DNA of 64,000 bases from Pyrenophora tritici-repentis (lineage: Eukaryota; Ascomycota; Dothideomycetes; Pleosporales; Pleosporaceae), in assembly GCF_003171515.1 (NCBI RefSeq), contig NC_089394.1, forward strand, positions 186,001-250,000, given 5' to 3'. Shown here piece by piece: positions 42,012-53,269 of this stretch. Position 1 is the stretch's first letter, and each line of letters begins with the position of its first letter. The notes beneath the pieces are model-generated. The model saw only the letters and a list, made by a program, of their open reading frames with translations, had not been told where the DNA came from and did no database searches. The position numbers and the translations under genes are program-made.

Positions 42012-42486
42012 CGCCAATCTTTATCACAATGGGTGATCTATCAGGGCCGTACTGAATTGTGATTTTGGCTATCAACCATAAGGTGAAACCTGGTAGAGCC
42101 TCTGCAATAGAATCTTTCAAAGCAGCGAAACGTCCAACAATATCTCCGTCAAGCTGACTCTGCTAGGAAAAACATGCATTGGGCGCTAAGAATTCTGGCA
42201 TGTGACAATAAACGTAGTGTAGCGCGTGTGTGCGTTGCTGACGAAATCTCACGTCAGGTACCACCGAACCCTAGCAGACAAACATTCGCACACAAATATT
42301 CATTCATTAGGCCACATGCACCAACGGTGTAAATCTTCTTCGATAGAGTAATTTGGTGAGGAATGCTTCGTACAGTAGCGTCGCTCCACCTGTGAAAATC
42401 ACTGTCGGCCGCGATGCTCTCCTAGCATATTTATAATTTGAACGAGTAAAGCCTGGCGAATTGTCCTACATTTGTAAGCCGCAACG
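42012..42486. promoter_or_regulatory. Divergent promoter of the P450 pair
   Basis: 475 bp between the two P450 ATGs. TCACGTCA at 42249-42256 lies almost exactly in the middle (238 and 231 bp from the two starts). It is within AATCTCACGTC, which also resembles the TOXE box I recall as ATCTCNCGNA (one mismatch at the last base). Confidence 0.5.
42249..42256. promoter_or_regulatory. TCACGTCA box between divergent P450 genes
   Basis: Its distance to each P450 start (238 and 231 bp) equals that of the box before the FAD-oxidase gene (238 bp). This is the best-placed candidate binding site for the bZIP-ankyrin regulator. Confidence 0.5.
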
Positions 42487-44352
42487 ATGGGTGTATTAGT
42501 TACATTATCGGACAATCTGAAATTCTGCCTACTGGCGGGCGTCCCTTCGATACTGGTAATGTCTTTCCCTGCCTGTTATGCGTTTTATTTGCTTTGGATT
42601 TCTTCACCGCTGACACTACTGTGCGCATCAAGATTATCGCGTTTGCTCTGAGGATATTTGTCTTCCACCCACTTGCCTCGTATCCAGGGCCCTTTCTTGC
42701 GCGATGTACAGATTTATATGCCGGGTACTATGCGTGGAAGGGGACTCTTCATGTTGATATGTACAGATGTCACCAGAAATATGGTAAAGAACCATCCTGA
42801 CCACGTTTTCACTGCCCTTTGTGGTACTTACACAAATGCGCATAGGCCCAATAGTGAGATACGGTCCATCACGTCTGTTGATTGACACGCATACCGCGGC
42901 TCATGGTTCGTGGCAAGGGATACTGGCATGCCTAATTATCAAATAGACTAAAATCATGATAGATATACACTCACACAGGGCGAACACGATCAAATCAAGG
43001 GCTTACCAAGCCCTGGTTCATAGTGCACCAAACACTCTTACCATTCGCCACAAAGAGGTTCATGCGCGGAGACGACGCATTCTCAGTCTTGCATTCTCAG
43101 ACGCCCGAATGCTTAGCTACGAAAGTACCGTCAAAGGTTGCATCAAGGCGCTGTGCGACAATTTGAGGGAGAACGCGCTTGCACAAGACAATTCACCTAA
43201 AGAAACGTTAATCGACATGTCTCTTCAAAGTGAGTTGACATCCAAAGCCACATTTCATTCCGACTGATTAACGGAACCCGGAATAGGTGATTGGTTCACG
43301 TTTGACATCATGTCGGAAGTCATTTTCGGCATGAAGTATGAAGCGCTGAAAAAGTCAACATATCGACATGTAACCCAGGCAATTCAAGACTCGAATGTCC
43401 GAGTGAGCACCCTTGTACAGGCATATTCTCTCACCACTGGCCGACTGGACCGATATTTGTTTCCTGCGTCAATTCTAGCAAGGAACGCCTTTCTCAAGTT
43501 CATTACCTCTTTGTTGCGGGATCGATCCAAAATGCCCCCTTCCCAAGATAATGGCGATGTTTTCTCGTTCTTGGAGACGACCAAAGATCCAGACAATGAC
43601 AAGACGCTGACAAAGTCTGAGATACGAGCGGAGTGCGCTACTCTCGTGGTCGCTGGTAAGTCGTTCCATTGTAATTGGGGACGATATTGTGGCTCACGAG
43701 GTTAACCCATACGAAAGGTTCTGATACATCGTCTTCTACTCTCGCAGCAACGCTTTTCTATTTGAGTGAGAATCAAGGAACGTACAAGAGGGTGTGTCGG
43801 GAAATTCGCCAAAAGTTCGCATCACTCGACGATATCAAATTGGGTGCTCAGCTGAATTCTTGCACCTATCTTCGGGCGTGCATCGACGAAGCTCTTCGGA
43901 TGTCACCACCGGTGGGTGGCGCATTGTGGAGAGAGGTCGGTCCCGGTGGTATTACGATTGGTTCTACGCACCTACCGCAAGGCGTCGACGTTGGCACCGG
44001 TATCTACAGTTTGCACCACAATACCAGCTATTTCCACGAGCCTTTCCGCTTCAATCCCGAACGGTGGCTCACTGGCGAAAATGGGATCACGAAAGAGCAG
44101 GTTGAGCTGGCTCGAAGCGCCTTCCATCCATTCTCTAGTGGTCCAAGAGGCTGCATCGGCAAAGGTTTTGCTTATCATGAGATGACCTTGACGCTGTCTC
44201 ATATACTTTACCAGTTTGACTTTTATCGTGCTGAGCATCCTACTGTTGGCACTGGCAAAAGGCCTGTGATCCAGGGCCATGTCCAATTCCTCCTCAAAGA
44301 CCATATCACGGGTGCGAAGGAAGGACCAGAGCTCCTGTTTAGGTCACGATAG
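42487..44352 (+). CDS. Cytochrome P450 (third), ER-anchored
   Basis: Six exons, 42487-42555, 42633-42783, 42846-42905, 42963-43229, 43287-43655 and 43718-44352, give 516 aa. The N-terminal hydrophobic segment is followed by [17 protein letters not shown]. The I-helix [13 protein letters not shown] spans an intron, the K-helix is CIDEALR, PERW is kept, and the heme loop [10 protein letters not shown] has Cys451. The donor of the third intron is a weak GTTCGT, so that junction is the least certain. It is the last cluster gene on the right; repeats begin 400 bp further on. The apicidin cluster has two P450s, so one of the three here is an addition or a swap for another tailoring enzyme. Confidence 0.87.
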
Positions 44353-44736
44353 GGCGGATCATGTTTCTCTTTGATTATGTTTCTTCCATATTTTGATAAG
44401 TTGAAACTTATCGGAAGCATTGCTGTCTTTCATGGCGTTATGATAGCTTGCATGTCAACACACACAAATAACACATGTGTCTGCCAATATCTAACACTTT
44501 CAATGACGCCAATGTATCATTAATTTGTTAAGTCGACACACAGCATCTATCTCGCGTTGGGGAAGGTAGACGATGATGTATTTTGAGAGTTCAGGCGCGG
44601 GCTCGGGAAGAGAAGCCATGGGCGCGTGGCGACTTCAGTCTCGAAGGATTTACAGCAGTTGTAGAAGTTATTACTTTGAGTCGTGAAGCTGGAAGGGCAA
44701 CTGAGAGGCTAAAGCAGCGGAAGGTAGAGGCTGGTA
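44353..44736. other. Downstream region of the third P450
   Basis: No gene seen. It marks the right edge of the biosynthetic cluster before repeat sequence starts. Confidence 0.4.
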
Positions 44737-44820
44737 TATTATTATTATTATTATTATATTTCCATTAGAGTCCTGTATCAGTCTAAGACTACGTAGGACT
44801 TTGGCCGAGGCCGTTCTATC
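44737..44820 (-). mobile_element. Short inverted LINE 3' tail
   Basis: The segment starts with a TAT/ATT triplet run. Read on the minus strand it matches the 3' end of the LINE at 51220-51301 (ACTGATACAGGACTCTAATG then AAATATAATAATAATA). It is therefore a very short 5'-truncated LINE insertion in the opposite orientation. Confidence 0.75.
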
Positions 44821-45427
44821 TACTTATCGTACGTTTTTATGGGGGTTTCGGTGGTGATTGCACACTATGGTGTCTTGGCGTCTCGGCCGGGTTGCTAAAG
44901 AGCAAATATGTTAACAGGAAGAGATGTAGTATAGCTAGGTAGCTATCATCCAGCGAGCTCTATAGGGGCTGGTAAAGGAAAGTAGTAACACAGGAGAGTG
45001 TGTAAGGCGTCTAGTTTTCTTGTAGTAGGTACCACTTTCTAGTCCCTACTTTAGTGCTAGTAATAAAGGCTATAGTAGCCTCGATACCCAACTTAGTGTG
45101 GAGTAGAAGGGGTAGTGTGATGGGTGAGTGGTTTATAGTGTCTTCAAGCTAGCGTCTCTCTTTCTTATAGAATCTACAAGATAGTAGTCAATACACACAC
45201 ACACAAACACACACAACTTCGAGTTTTTTCCGAACACGTGAAACTCCATCAGAAACCAACTATATCCATCGAAAGAAATAGATTCCGACTACTCCCAAGC
45301 CGTGCAGCCGCGTGGTTGTGGAGATACAAGGAGTCTAGTACCCCAAACGCGACGCGTCCGAACTTTCAGAAGCAAACGCACAGACCAAGCCAAGAAACAA
45401 CAACAACAAGACAACAGAGAGGCTAAA
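44821..45427. other. Probable LINE 5' untranslated region, CTAG-rich
   Basis: No gene. It is rich in CTAG and ends in an AC-repeat at 45190-45220 just before the LINE coding part. The true 5' edge of the LINE could not be fixed. Confidence 0.35.
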
Positions 45428-47049
45428 ATGGCCCCAGATAGCGACACTATCGTAGTCCAGCTACCAGAAGACCTCCGGACCTCAAGCACACTGGACGACG
45501 AAATGGAGACCGACGAAAGGCACCAAGACAACCCAACAACACCCATCGAGCAGACCACCCAAGAAACACCAAGGTTAATTATTCAGCCACCACTAAATAA
45601 AAGACCAGCGGCATTCTCCCCAGAGATAACTACAAGAGAGAGAAACCCATTCCAGAACAGCCAAGAAAAGAAACCAAGAGCAAAGGACTCAACCCAAGCA
45701 ATCTTCTGGGCAAGGGACCTAATTCTACAAGCATCTACTATGGCCGAATCCCATCTATCCCAAAACAAACTACTACAACTACTGGACGTCTTTAGAGACT
45801 TTACGGAACTAGGCAGGGTTACGCAGCAAATGACTGAGAAGTTTACAGCACAGCTTGCACAGTCCGCAACAATCAATTAAGTGGGTCCTAGAAGGTTCAG
45901 ATTGGATTGATTGATTACCGCTTTAAGCCTAGTAGTTACCTATAGGAGTTTAAGCCCTACCTAGATAGGTAAGTGGGTCTAGGAGAGTGACCGGATTGAA
46001 TTGATTGTTGCGGAGTCTAACAGCTTGCGTACCAGACTGCAACGCTTACAAGCGCCTCCCAACAAGCTACAAAGACACTAAAGAAAGCTGTTAATGCCGC
46101 AACTGGACCACAAAACCCAAACAACCAAGAAAAACCAAACAACCAGAACACCCAGAACATCCAAAACACCCAAAACACCCAAAACACCCAACAAAACAAG
46201 ACATCATACGCTAGCGTAGCCGCCCAGAACAACGGAAACACATGGACTACAGTGTCTACAAAAAAGAAGACAAACAAAAAGCCAGCAAGCTACTACCAAG
46301 CAGTCCTTACGCTTACCCAGCCTACGTCTCACACACCACTCCAGATTAGAGACCTAATCAACGAAGAGTTCACAAAGGGCGGCATCAAAGACCCAGTAGT
46401 GAAGGAAGTAACAACAAGTAGAAAGAACAATATTATTCTAACAACCACTCCAACCTACTCAGGAGAATACCTAGTCCAACACAAGCATATATGGCATCAA
46501 AAGTTTGAGCTAAAGAATGTACAACTACTAGAATCATGGACGAAAGTAGTAGTACATAATGTGCCAACAGAATGGGAGGGAGCAGAGACACTAGAGATAC
46601 TCCACACAGAAATCCCAGCATACAACAACGGACTACAAATTACTGGCAACCCATACTGGATATCAAGAGAATGGCAAAACAAGAAGAACAGCTCTATTGT
46701 AATAGCATTCAAAACAGCCGAAGACGCAGCCAGACTTGGTGGTAGAATTACAATCCTTGGACAAACTCTCTTCACCGAAAAGTTTAAGCCTATAGCAGCA
46801 TCTACCCAATGCCTAAACTGCCAACAATTTGGCCACCCAGCCACTAGATGCCGAAACCAACCAGCATGCAATTTGTGCGGAGAAGAACATGCAACTACAA
46901 CACACAAATGCTCAGTGTGTAACACAAAAGGAAAACCCTGCAACCATACACTCCCCCACTGTAGTAACTGCAAAGAGCCCCACTTTGCAAACAGCAAAGA
47001 GTGCGAACTCTACCAAGCAGTAACAAAGAGCATCCCCGCAGGATTTTAA
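45428..47049 (+). pseudogene. LINE ORF1 (gag-like, CCHC zinc knuckles), split by a MITE
   Basis: The frame begins with MAPDSD at 45428 and is cut by the MITE at 45858-46019. It continues after the second target duplication at 46028 in the matching phase (430 nt before, frame resumes two nt after). The N-terminal half is polar and Gln/Asn-rich, with NTQN repeats after the insertion. The C-terminal part has CLNCQQFGHPATRC, CNLCGEEHATTTHKC and CSNCKEPHFANSKEC zinc knuckles. It should bind LINE RNA. The stop TAA overlaps the ATG of ORF2 as TAATG at 47047-47051. Confidence 0.8.
45858..46019. mobile_element. hAT-type MITE in LINE ORF1, 162 bp, TSD ACAGCTTG
   Basis: Terminal inverted repeats are CACAGTCCGCAACAATCAATT at the left and the complement of TAGACTCCGCAACAATCAATT at the right, with three mismatches in 21. 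The 8-bp direct repeat ACAGCTTG flanks it at 45850-45857 and 46020-46027. An 8-bp duplication and CA-rich ends point to the hAT superfamily. No coding capacity. Confidence 0.85.
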
Positions 47050-50000
47050 TGTTGAACAACATTAGGATCCTCCAAGTCAATCTCAACAAGAGCATTACAG
47101 CGACTGAGTCTACACTGCAACTTGCAGTTGAACTTAAAGCTGATATAATTGCAATTCAAGAGCCATGGCTAACTACCAACGACAACTACGCAACAGCAAG
47201 ATCCATAAATCACACTGCGTTTATCCAGATCTTACCAGTAACAAACCTACCCGTCCGCCCTAGGGTTCTATTTTATATATCTAGAACACTAGAAGCAGAG
47301 ACATTCACCCAAAACGACTTCAAAATAGACCCAGACGCAATGGCTATTACAATAAAAGGTTCTAATTTCCAATTTAACCTATTTAACGTATACAACCAAA
47401 CAAACGCCGAAGGGGAAAAAACACTGCCCAGAGCTATACTTAACACTAAGCTTCCGCCAAGTTCTATTTTAGTACTAGATAGCAACGAGCACCATCCATT
47501 GTGGGACCCGCTATGCCCAACGACGAGCCAAGGAGCACAGCCATTTATTGACTGGATTGAAGAACAAGATCTAGAGCTCCTAAACACACCAGGAGTAGGC
47601 ACATTCTTCAGACCACACCTATCTAGAGAAACAGTCCTAGACCTCTCACTTGTCACTCCAGACTTGGCTAGCAAAGCTACGGACTGGCAGACTATACCTG
47701 AAACTGGATCAGATCACTACGGCCTCCTATTCTCCATCCAAACAAACGCAGACCTTGTAGAAAACCCGACAAACCAACCCAGATTTAATACTGCAAAGGC
47801 TAACTGGGACACCTTCAACAAAGAACTAGAAACGGCAATCCAAAACAGTCAAACCTTGCAAGATATGGACCAGATCAGTGATCCAAGAAAGGCAGACTTA
47901 ATGGACCTCCTCCTCGGCAACAATACAGAGCTAGAGCAACAGCTAGAAGAGATTGGTAAAGCAATAACTCAAGCAATCCAAACTGCAGCAAACAAAGCTA
48001 TCCCTATCACTAGACTTGGTCCAAAACCAAAAGCTTGGTGGAACAAAGAGCTGACAAAGCTACGACAAGACACTTCCCACTATAGAAGGATTTTTAAAGA
48101 AAAGCTCGAAACTACTGCGATACACGACGCCTACCTAGAGAAAAGAGACTTCCTACGTGCACGAAACACCTACAACAAGGCAATCAAAGACGCTAAAAGG
48201 AAACACTGGAATGAATTCCTAGAGAAGGAAGACCCGCAGTCAATCTACAAAGCCGTGGCATATACAAAGGATAACAAAGTCGAAAGAATTCCACCTATAC
48301 AAGGAGAAACATCATTCGACAAGAAATGCCAAGCGTTCCGCAACACGCTATTCCCACCACCGCCCATAACCGAAGCGCCCACATTCACCAACTACCAGGA
48401 AAAGAGATGGGATTGGCCAGCACTATCCACGACTGAACTAGAACGAGCATGCTCAAGTCAAGTCAAAAGTAGCACCCCAGGACCAGATGCAATAACACAA
48501 GACATAATCACAGCCGCGTACAAAGCTCAACCGCAAACAATGTTTAGAGCTTTCTCACTCCTATTCAACTATGGATACCACCCAAAATGCTGGAAACAAG
48601 CTACAGGAGCTGTTCTTAAAAAGGCATCAAAACCAGACTATTCAATCCCAAAAGCCTACAGAGTTATCACTCTATTAAGCTGTTTAGGAAAGATTAACGA
48701 GAGGATCACCGCAAGTAGGCTGAGCAATCTAGCAGAAATCACAGAGCTACTACACCCAACCCAAATTGGGGTAGACTCAAGAAATCTGCAATAGATGCAG
48801 CTATGCTACTCATCGACCAAATTCAGCACCAGAAACAGAAAGGCCAAATAACATCAACTATCTTCCTAGACGTAAAGGGAGCATTTGACCACGTCTCACA
48901 CAATCAATTCCTGCGAACGCTTAAGAAGCTAGGCCTTCCAATTAGTCTTATCGCTTGGACAAAATCCTTCTTCTCAAACAGATCGCTAAGACTCTCCTTC
49001 GACAATAAGACACAAGAATTCTCCGAGATAATAGCTGGGATACCTCAAGGCAGCCCAGTGTCTCCAATCTTCTTTCTTATCTACACCAGAGACCTCTTCC
49101 CAGGACTACAAAGCTTCAACCTATCCTATATTGACGACCTATCTCTATCGACATCCTCAACATCGCTAAAGAAAAATGTCAAAATACTAGAACAGCAAGT
49201 CCGCCTACTATCTCACCGAGGGAAAAACTTAGCGATTATGTTCGATATAGCTAAGACAGAGCTCATCCACTTTACCGCCAAGAAAGAGAGAAAAGAGAGA
49301 AGCCTACAGCTTCCAGACAACACCATTGTAGAACCGAAAGACACAATCAAATGGCTAGGTATCCACATAGACAATAGACTGTCCTTCAAGGAACATATTG
49401 CTACACGCGTAAGCCAAGCAAGGAAAGCATTCTATAGACTAGGGAGACTAGCCAACATCGAAAGAGGACTCTCCCCAAAAGCAGTACGACAACTATACCT
49501 AGCATGCGTCACAAGCGTTGCAGACTACGGATCACAAATATACTGGAAGAACCAAAGCTACGCCACTAGCCTCCTACAATCACTGCACAACCTGGCGTGT
49601 AGAAAGATAATTGGAGTGTTTAGAACGTCACCATCCCTACCAACAAGCATTGAATCCGGACTTACGTCACCTGCAATTAGACTCAACACCAACAACCGAA
49701 AGTATGCGTCTAGAGCACACCAGCTATCCAGCAACCACCCAATCCAGAAAGCAATTACAAGGATCACAAATACAGACAAAGCTAGCTACAAAAAGCCAAA
49801 CCAGCATAGACAACTATACACTATTGTTAAGTCAATCCCAGAGAGAGACAACAATAGCGTAGAAAAGATAATCCCATATAGGTTCAGACCATGGGAAAGT
49901 CTTAACTACAAGGTTACTGTATCAAAAAAGAGCAAAGAGGAAGAGGCAATTGCACACACGGATTATATCCTATCAAGGAGCGGAGATAACTTCACCGCAA

Positions 50001-51050
50001 TCTACTCAGATGCCTCACAACACGACAAGGGAATAGGGATCGGCGTAGGTGTAGTAGCGTACAGCTCCACCCACGAAGAAACCTTTTCTCAAAAGACAAA
50101 CATTGGATGCTCCCAACTAGTCTACAACGGTGAACTAGAGGGGATAGCACAGGCATTTGAACACGCGGCTACAGTGGCACAAGAAGGCCAAGAGATCTAC
50201 GTATACGCAGACAACCAAGCAGCAATCCATAGGCTTAACAACCTATCGGACAACCCGGGACAACAGTGGCTACTAAGATGCATCAGAGCTGCAAAGAGAA
50301 TAACGACAAAGAAAGCATCGATCCACCTGCAGTGGGCCCCAGGACATAACGACGTCAAGGGCAACGAAAAAGCCGACACGCTAGCAAAGGAAGCAGCTAA
50401 AGAGAGACCAACAACATCGACCACAGCGAGCCTAGCCTACTTAGGCACAGAAATCAACAAAATACAAAAAACAGAACAACTGATGGAGTACAAGAGGTAT
50501 ACCGACAGGCCCACCAAAAACCAGACTCCGCAACAATCAATCGGATCGGCATGATTGATTCCTATCTAGGTTAAAGGCTGCCTAATGAAGTAATTCTTTA
50601 ACCTATATAGGAATCAATCATGTCAATCGATTGATTGTTGCGGAGTCTGCCAAAAACAGAAGCTCCTACTCAAGGATCTTCAAGCTCAACACACATACAA
50701 CAATCAAAGTCCCGAAGAGAACACCAAGAGAAATCTCGAGCGCGTTCTACTCACTCAAGCTAGGACATGGATACTTCAACTCCTACCTTAAGAGATTCAA
50801 CAAGAGAGACTGCAATCTATGTATATGCTACAAACCACAAACACCACAGCATCTACTTCTAGATTGCAAACAGTACAAAACACATCGAAATACACTCAAA
50901 GAAGCAATACCACACAGACCCATCACCCTCCCACTCCTCCTCCAAACAAAGACAGGCATCAAAGCTACTCTAGCCTTTATTGCAAGTACTAGGATTGGCA
51001 CGAGAAAATGGCACCTTGGGCAAACCACCGAACAGACAGACACTGTATAA
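47049..51050 (+). pseudogene. LINE ORF2 (endonuclease-RT-RNase H), one frameshift and one MITE
   Basis: The frame from ATG 47049 encodes an APE-like endonuclease (LQVNLNKS, AIQEPWL, LDSNEHHPLW, GSDHYGLLF). It then enters the RT but hits a stop at 48792-48794. The cause is a one-base deletion near 48768, since the sister copy reads AATTGGAGGTAG where this reads AATTGGGGTAG. The frame resumes with RT motifs (FLDVKGAFDHVSH, GIPQGSPVSPIFF, SYIDDLSL), followed by RNase H (IYSDASQHD, YNGELEGI, VYADNQAAI, WAPGHNDVKGNE). The MITE at 50522-50649 then interrupts it, after which the Cys-His tail follows in the same phase to 51050. The uninterrupted length would be about 1290 codons. Confidence 0.85.
50522..50649. 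mobile_element. hAT-type MITE in LINE ORF2, 128 bp near-perfect palindrome, TSD CCAAAAAC
   Basis: It begins CAGACTCCGCAACAATCAAT and ends in the exact complement. The inner part is also a long inverted repeat around GATTGATTCCTATATAGG-like arms. CCAAAAAC at 50514-50521 and 50650-50657 is the 8-bp target duplication. Same family as the MITE at 45858. Confidence 0.9.
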
Positions 51051-51837
51051 AACTACAAAAACAATATTTCCTTATCTAAAAGAGCCCGCTGCTACATCTC
51101 TTTCTATTCACCACACTGCTCTTTAGCACCCGCGCCAATGGAAGACTAGCTCTGAAATTGGAGTACGCAAAACACCACCCAAATTGTACAAGACCCATAG
51201 AAACTCCACAACGACCATTATACATAGAACGGCTTAGCCAAAGTCCTACATAGTCACCGACTGATACAGGACTCTAATGGAAATATAATAATAATAATAA
51301 TAGAGGAAAACTAAACCATTAACCCGCTCTAAGCACGAAACAAAATCAACGAGGCATTCCAAAAAGCTGGCATTGCAGGACCTATTATCCAACTAGCAGC
51401 TCTTAGTAAGAGAAACAACCTTATACTTACTACTACAAGCGGATACTCTAGAGAATTCCTTCTCCAGCAATCCAACATCTAGATAGACATCTTTAACATC
51501 AAACACGCTTAACCACTAGAATCTTGGACAAAAGTCATAGTCCACAACGTCCCTACAACTACGCTGGCAAATGGGTTGGGTATACCCAGTCTTGGGTTGG
51601 GGTTGGGTTGGGGTCGCACAGACCATGGGTTAGGGTTGGGTTGGGGTCGCACAGACCATGGGTTAGGGCTGGGCTGGGGTCGCACAGACCAAGTGGTAGG
51701 GTTGGGCTTGGGTTGGGTTGGGTTGGGTTGGGGTTGGGTTATATTTTTTGGGTACTTTAACGGAACAACACTTAATTAAGATAATGTGTACACGTTGATG
51801 ATATATTAGATACATAAAACGAGATATATTAACACAG

Positions 51838-52221
51838 CTAATTATCACGGTAGCGCTGAGGACGCTGGCGCTTTCGAGGTGGCAATTGACGCTCCTCCTG
51901 GACCTCTTCCTCCGACTCTTCTTCTGTAGTCTGGTTCTCCTCATCTATATCGAAGGTATGCTCTAACGAGGCTGGAAGCTCAAAAAGATCATTAACCTCG
52001 TCAATTGGCTCTCCATCCTCCCCTAATTGAGCAACTAGGTAGTCTAGACCCTGTTCTTCCTCTTGAGATATTGTATCCTTAAGAACCATTATCTGCTGTA
52101 TTGTCCGGGCAGATAGTCGGTGCCTCCGACTACCAATAACATCCTTAGCAACATTGAAAACTCTTTCAACCCCAACCTGAGCAATTGGTATTGCTAGTAT
52201 ATCCTTCGCCACTTGGGATAG
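51838..52221 (-). pseudogene. hAT transposase, C-terminal dimerisation domain only
   Basis: The frame reads AKDILAIPIAQVGVERVFN, RRHRLSARTIQQIMVLKD, the hallmark of the hAT C-terminal dimerisation region, then an acidic and Arg-rich tail ending in QRYRDN. No DDE catalytic core or BED zinc finger is seen upstream. The preceding exon of the unknown gene joins it only with a one-base frame conflict. It is either a remnant or the 3' exon of a diverged, shortened transposase gene. Confidence 0.75.
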
Positions 52222-52236
52222 TCTATTAGCAGATGT

Positions 52237-52258
52237 CTATGATAAACAGCTGTGATAA
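52237..52258 (-). repeat. Shared intron core, copy 1
   Basis: The minus-strand intron 52263-52223 reads GTAAG, then TTATCACAG CTG TTTATCATAG, then a CTAAT branch-like site and TAG. Its core matches two other introns in the same element. Confidence 0.7.
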
Positions 52259-52263
52259 CTTAC

Positions 52264-52759
52264 CAGACTTTTTCTGGGTAAACCGCTTCTCTGAAAGTAT
52301 ATCCCACTCTTTCTCTAGCAGCTTAGCCTGTCTAGCACTATTTGCTAATTTATACTTAGGCTGTTGCAAAAGCGATTTCTTCAGTTGGTACTTCGCGGAG
52401 CGGTCGGCTGTTCTAACGCTTTCAAGTACCTTCTCCTCTTTATCGAAAAGAGCTTTGCGTTCACGTTGAGCAATAGCACGGGCGCTACCACTCAGAGAGC
52501 CAGTATAGGGGACGCTCAAATTGATAGGTCGGCCTTTTCGTGAACCCCCACTACCTCTTTGATCTAAGATACCGTCAATCTCGTCAGCTTCACACGCAAA
52601 TCCCTGCTTATATTAGCATAAGCTGTGATAAATGGCTGTGATTATTACATCGGTAAGCTGCTCCCACTCATCTTGTTCGAACCCAGGCGGAGGTTCAAGT
52701 TTGATGGCTGGAACTAGGCCTTCAGGTACGTCGCCGACTTGCTCTTTCGCGACAGGCAT
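52264..52759 (-). CDS. Unknown cargo gene of the hAT element (basic, helical)
   Basis: Two exons, 52759-52649 and 52606-52264, are joined by a 42-bp intron of the shared type. The start ATG at 52759 gives MPVAKEQVGDVPEGL. The product has an acidic, Pro-rich start (EPPPGFEQDEWEQLTD), a GSRKGRP stretch, and a long Lys/Glu-rich probable helix (QRERKALFDKEEKVLESV, ARQAKLLEKEWDILSEK). A further intron of the same type follows at 52263-52223, after which the frame closes within ten codons or, with a one-base shift, would enter the transposase piece. I do not recognise a family. It could be a captured host gene or an odd N-terminal part of the transposase. Confidence 0.45.
52623..52644 (-). repeat. 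Shared intron core, copy 2
   Basis: The minus-strand intron 52648-52607 contains TAATCACAG CCA TTTATCACAG, followed by GCTAAT and AAG. Phase is kept between the flanking exons (TD/QG). Confidence 0.7.
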
Positions 52760-53269
52760 GGCGGGGACTGTGATAATGCGCTGTTGTAAATGGGGTGTTT
52801 TCAATGTAGTAAAGAGAGTTATTAGGTGTTGGGAGTTACTGGGCGTCAGGGGCTGGAGAAATGGGTAGACAGCATTATGCTCACCTAGAAATGGTCCGTG
52901 CGCTGCTGCCTGCGCTAGCGCGAAAACGCGGAAATTACCCAAAATGATCAACACATCGATGATTCCTTCATTTTTGGGCTGTACGCATGCGCGAGCTCGG
53001 CGTTTATCACAGCAGTTTAACACGTTTGTATGATATGCTCGCTACTGATTTTGCAACAGAAATGGTTGTATGCGATCGTGAAACAGCAAATTACGTCATG
53101 CAGTCCGTGCGCTGCTGCCTTTACTAGTGCGGAAATCGGGAAATTGCCGTCGCCCAAACTTTCCAGCTACCTAACTCTTTCAGCCTACTACTTTCTTAAT
53201 TGTCGACCACATTTATCACAGTAATTAATCACATACGTCGCCTACGTTCATCATCTACTCTACTACGCA

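Larger units (their letters stand above)
45180..51301 (+). mobile_element. Tad/I-like LINE, nearly full length, disrupted by two MITEs and a frameshift
   Basis: Gene order is ORF1 (zinc-knuckle protein) then ORF2 (endonuclease, reverse transcriptase, RNase H, C-terminal Cys-His motif). It ends in an ATA triplet tail at 51283-51301. It has few in-frame stops compared with the neighbouring LINE copy, so it decayed recently. The left edge is approximate. Confidence 0.8.

Noticed and set aside
51575..51740. GGGTTGGGGTTGGG arrays that resemble a telomere or telomere-like tract
   Set aside because: They are subterminal repeats of the hAT element, appear inverted at its other end and in the MITE at 58071, and are not regular TTAGGG units.
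51838..52759. A complete hAT transposase
   Set aside because: Only the dimerisation domain is recognisable; no BED finger or catalytic core was found and the upstream frame does not match the family.
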